Assembly (NCBI GenBank): GCA_023443485.1
Contig: JAEZUH010000106.1
Span: forward strand, 1-6,694
Source of the DNA: Bacillota bacterium
GTDB lineage: Bacteria; Bacillota_I; Bacilli_A; RFN20; CAG-826
Reading direction: 5' to 3'
DNA: 6,694 bases
Positions 6,302 to 6,694 of the stretch are shown here, in pieces (the stretch's first letter is position 1; every line of letters begins with the position of its first letter). Below the pieces are notes generated by a model. That model did not search any database. It was not told the DNA's origin and saw nothing but the letters and a program-made list of their open reading frames with translations. The position numbers were made by a program, and so were the translations under genes.

Positions 6302-6369
6302 TTGTTAAGGACAAAAGCAAAAGATTTGGTTTTTAACGATGGCAAAAATTAAAGACTACCCTATCGGAT

Positions 6370-6395
6370 AAAAAAACATTTCCTATAAGGAAATG
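6370..6395 (-). terminator. Terminator of the ssrA (tmRNA) gene
   Basis: CATTTCCT (6377-6384) and AGGAAATG (6388-6395) form a perfect eight-pair stem with a three-base loop. On the minus strand it is followed by seven T's (6376-6370). It begins 12 bases past the CCA end of the tmRNA, the usual place for an ssrA terminator. A T-run also flanks the stem on the plus strand, but no plus-strand gene ends there. Confidence 0.88.
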
Positions 6396-6407
6396 CATTT
6401 TTTCGCT

Positions 6408-6694
6408 TGGTGGAACTGCGGGAGATCTGCCCTCCCGGTCCAACGATGACTCTTCAATAACATCTACAGTTTAGTTAATACGAATTTTTAACACGTCTTT
6501 GCGTATCAACCGACTAATACGTGCGAGATTTCCTAAATTTCATAATCGATTAACAAATCCACTATCAATTACTATCCTTTTGTTATGACACCTTACCCAA
6601 GCATGAAAGGCTAAAACCTTGGAAGGCGCTCTGTTCGACCTAAAGAGGCCGAAACCCTAATATCGGGAAGCTATTAAGCTAAGCAGAGAGATTG
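6408..6694 (-). ncRNA. ssrA: tmRNA, 3' part (5' part outside window)
   Basis: Read on the minus strand, the RNA ends TTGGACCGGGAG...CTCCCGCAGTTCCACCA, which is the GGAC, T-arm, acceptor and encoded CCA layout of a tmRNA 3' end. Just before it, ACTAAACTGTAGATG (6461-6475) matches the conserved 'ACTAAgC.TGTAGA' segment. At the window edge a reading frame closes with TTA GCT TAA TAG, the usual end of the proteolysis-tag frame with tandem stops. Between these are pseudoknot-type helices. The clearest pairs 6588-6594 with 6623-6629 and 6597-6601 with 6618-6622, twelve pairs around a two-base bulge. tmRNA with SmpB rescues stalled ribosomes and tags the incomplete protein for proteolysis. The 287 bases visible cover the tag end, later pseudoknots and the tRNA-like 3' half; the 5' acceptor strand and resume codon are missing. 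The T-arm is atypical: 19 bases rather than 17, and its loop GGCAGAT lacks the TTCRA pattern. Identity is nevertheless firm. Confidence 0.9.

Noticed and set aside
6370..6437. Integrated island or attachment site at the ssrA 3' end
   Set aside because: The altered T-loop raised the idea, but no integrase, direct repeat of the ssrA end or foreign-looking gene is visible downstream; DegV, XRE and polysaccharide genes are ordinary chromosomal genes.
6419..6437. Group I intron in the tmRNA T-loop
   Set aside because: Such introns are known at this place in some clostridia, but here the arm is only two bases longer than normal, so no intron is present.
1..6694. CRISPR array, insertion sequence, phage or toxin-antitoxin module
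   Set aside because: No regularly spaced repeats, transposase or integrase motifs, or paired toxin-antitoxin genes were found. The acidic small protein next to an XRE gene is divergent rather than in an operon and does not look like a toxin.

Overview
The window looks like chromosome from a low-GC Gram-positive bacterium (Bacillota; a Bacilli or mollicute-related lineage is plausible). The evidence is AT-rich DNA, AGGAGG-type ribosome binding sites, a lipobox lipoprotein, a DegV protein, an XRE regulator with a C-terminal membrane domain, and an ssrA (tmRNA) gene. Trp is read from TGG throughout, so the standard code fits. I cannot name the species.

Layout. (1) Bases 1-1765, plus strand: the 3' part of a Wzx-like polysaccharide flippase, followed one base later by a TupA-like ATP-grasp enzyme. 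This is the end of a surface-polysaccharide operon. (2) Bases 1752-4230, minus strand: a Wzy/O-antigen-ligase-like membrane protein overlaps a lipoprotein of unknown function. The lipoprotein runs tail-to-tail into the TupA gene with a 14-bp overlap. Flippase, polymerase-like protein and tailoring-type enzyme side by side suggest a capsule or exopolysaccharide locus of the Wzx/Wzy type. (3) Bases 4261-4674: a previously easy-to-miss 47-residue acidic protein on the minus strand, with a near-perfect ribosome binding site and its own terminator, then a 216-bp divergent regulatory region. (4) Bases 4675-5298, plus strand: a membrane-anchored XRE regulator. It ends in a bidirectional terminator shared with the convergent degV-family gene (5354-6205, minus). 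(5) Bases 6408-6694, minus strand: the 3' part of ssrA, with encoded CCA and a strong terminator; its 5' part lies outside the window.

No insertion sequence, integrase, CRISPR array or phage gene is visible. The points most worth a second look are the atypical T-arm of the tmRNA, the unannotated small acidic protein beside a membrane-tethered regulator, and the unknown lipoprotein translationally coupled to the polymerase-like gene. I do not see convincing evidence for a wholly new multi-gene system.
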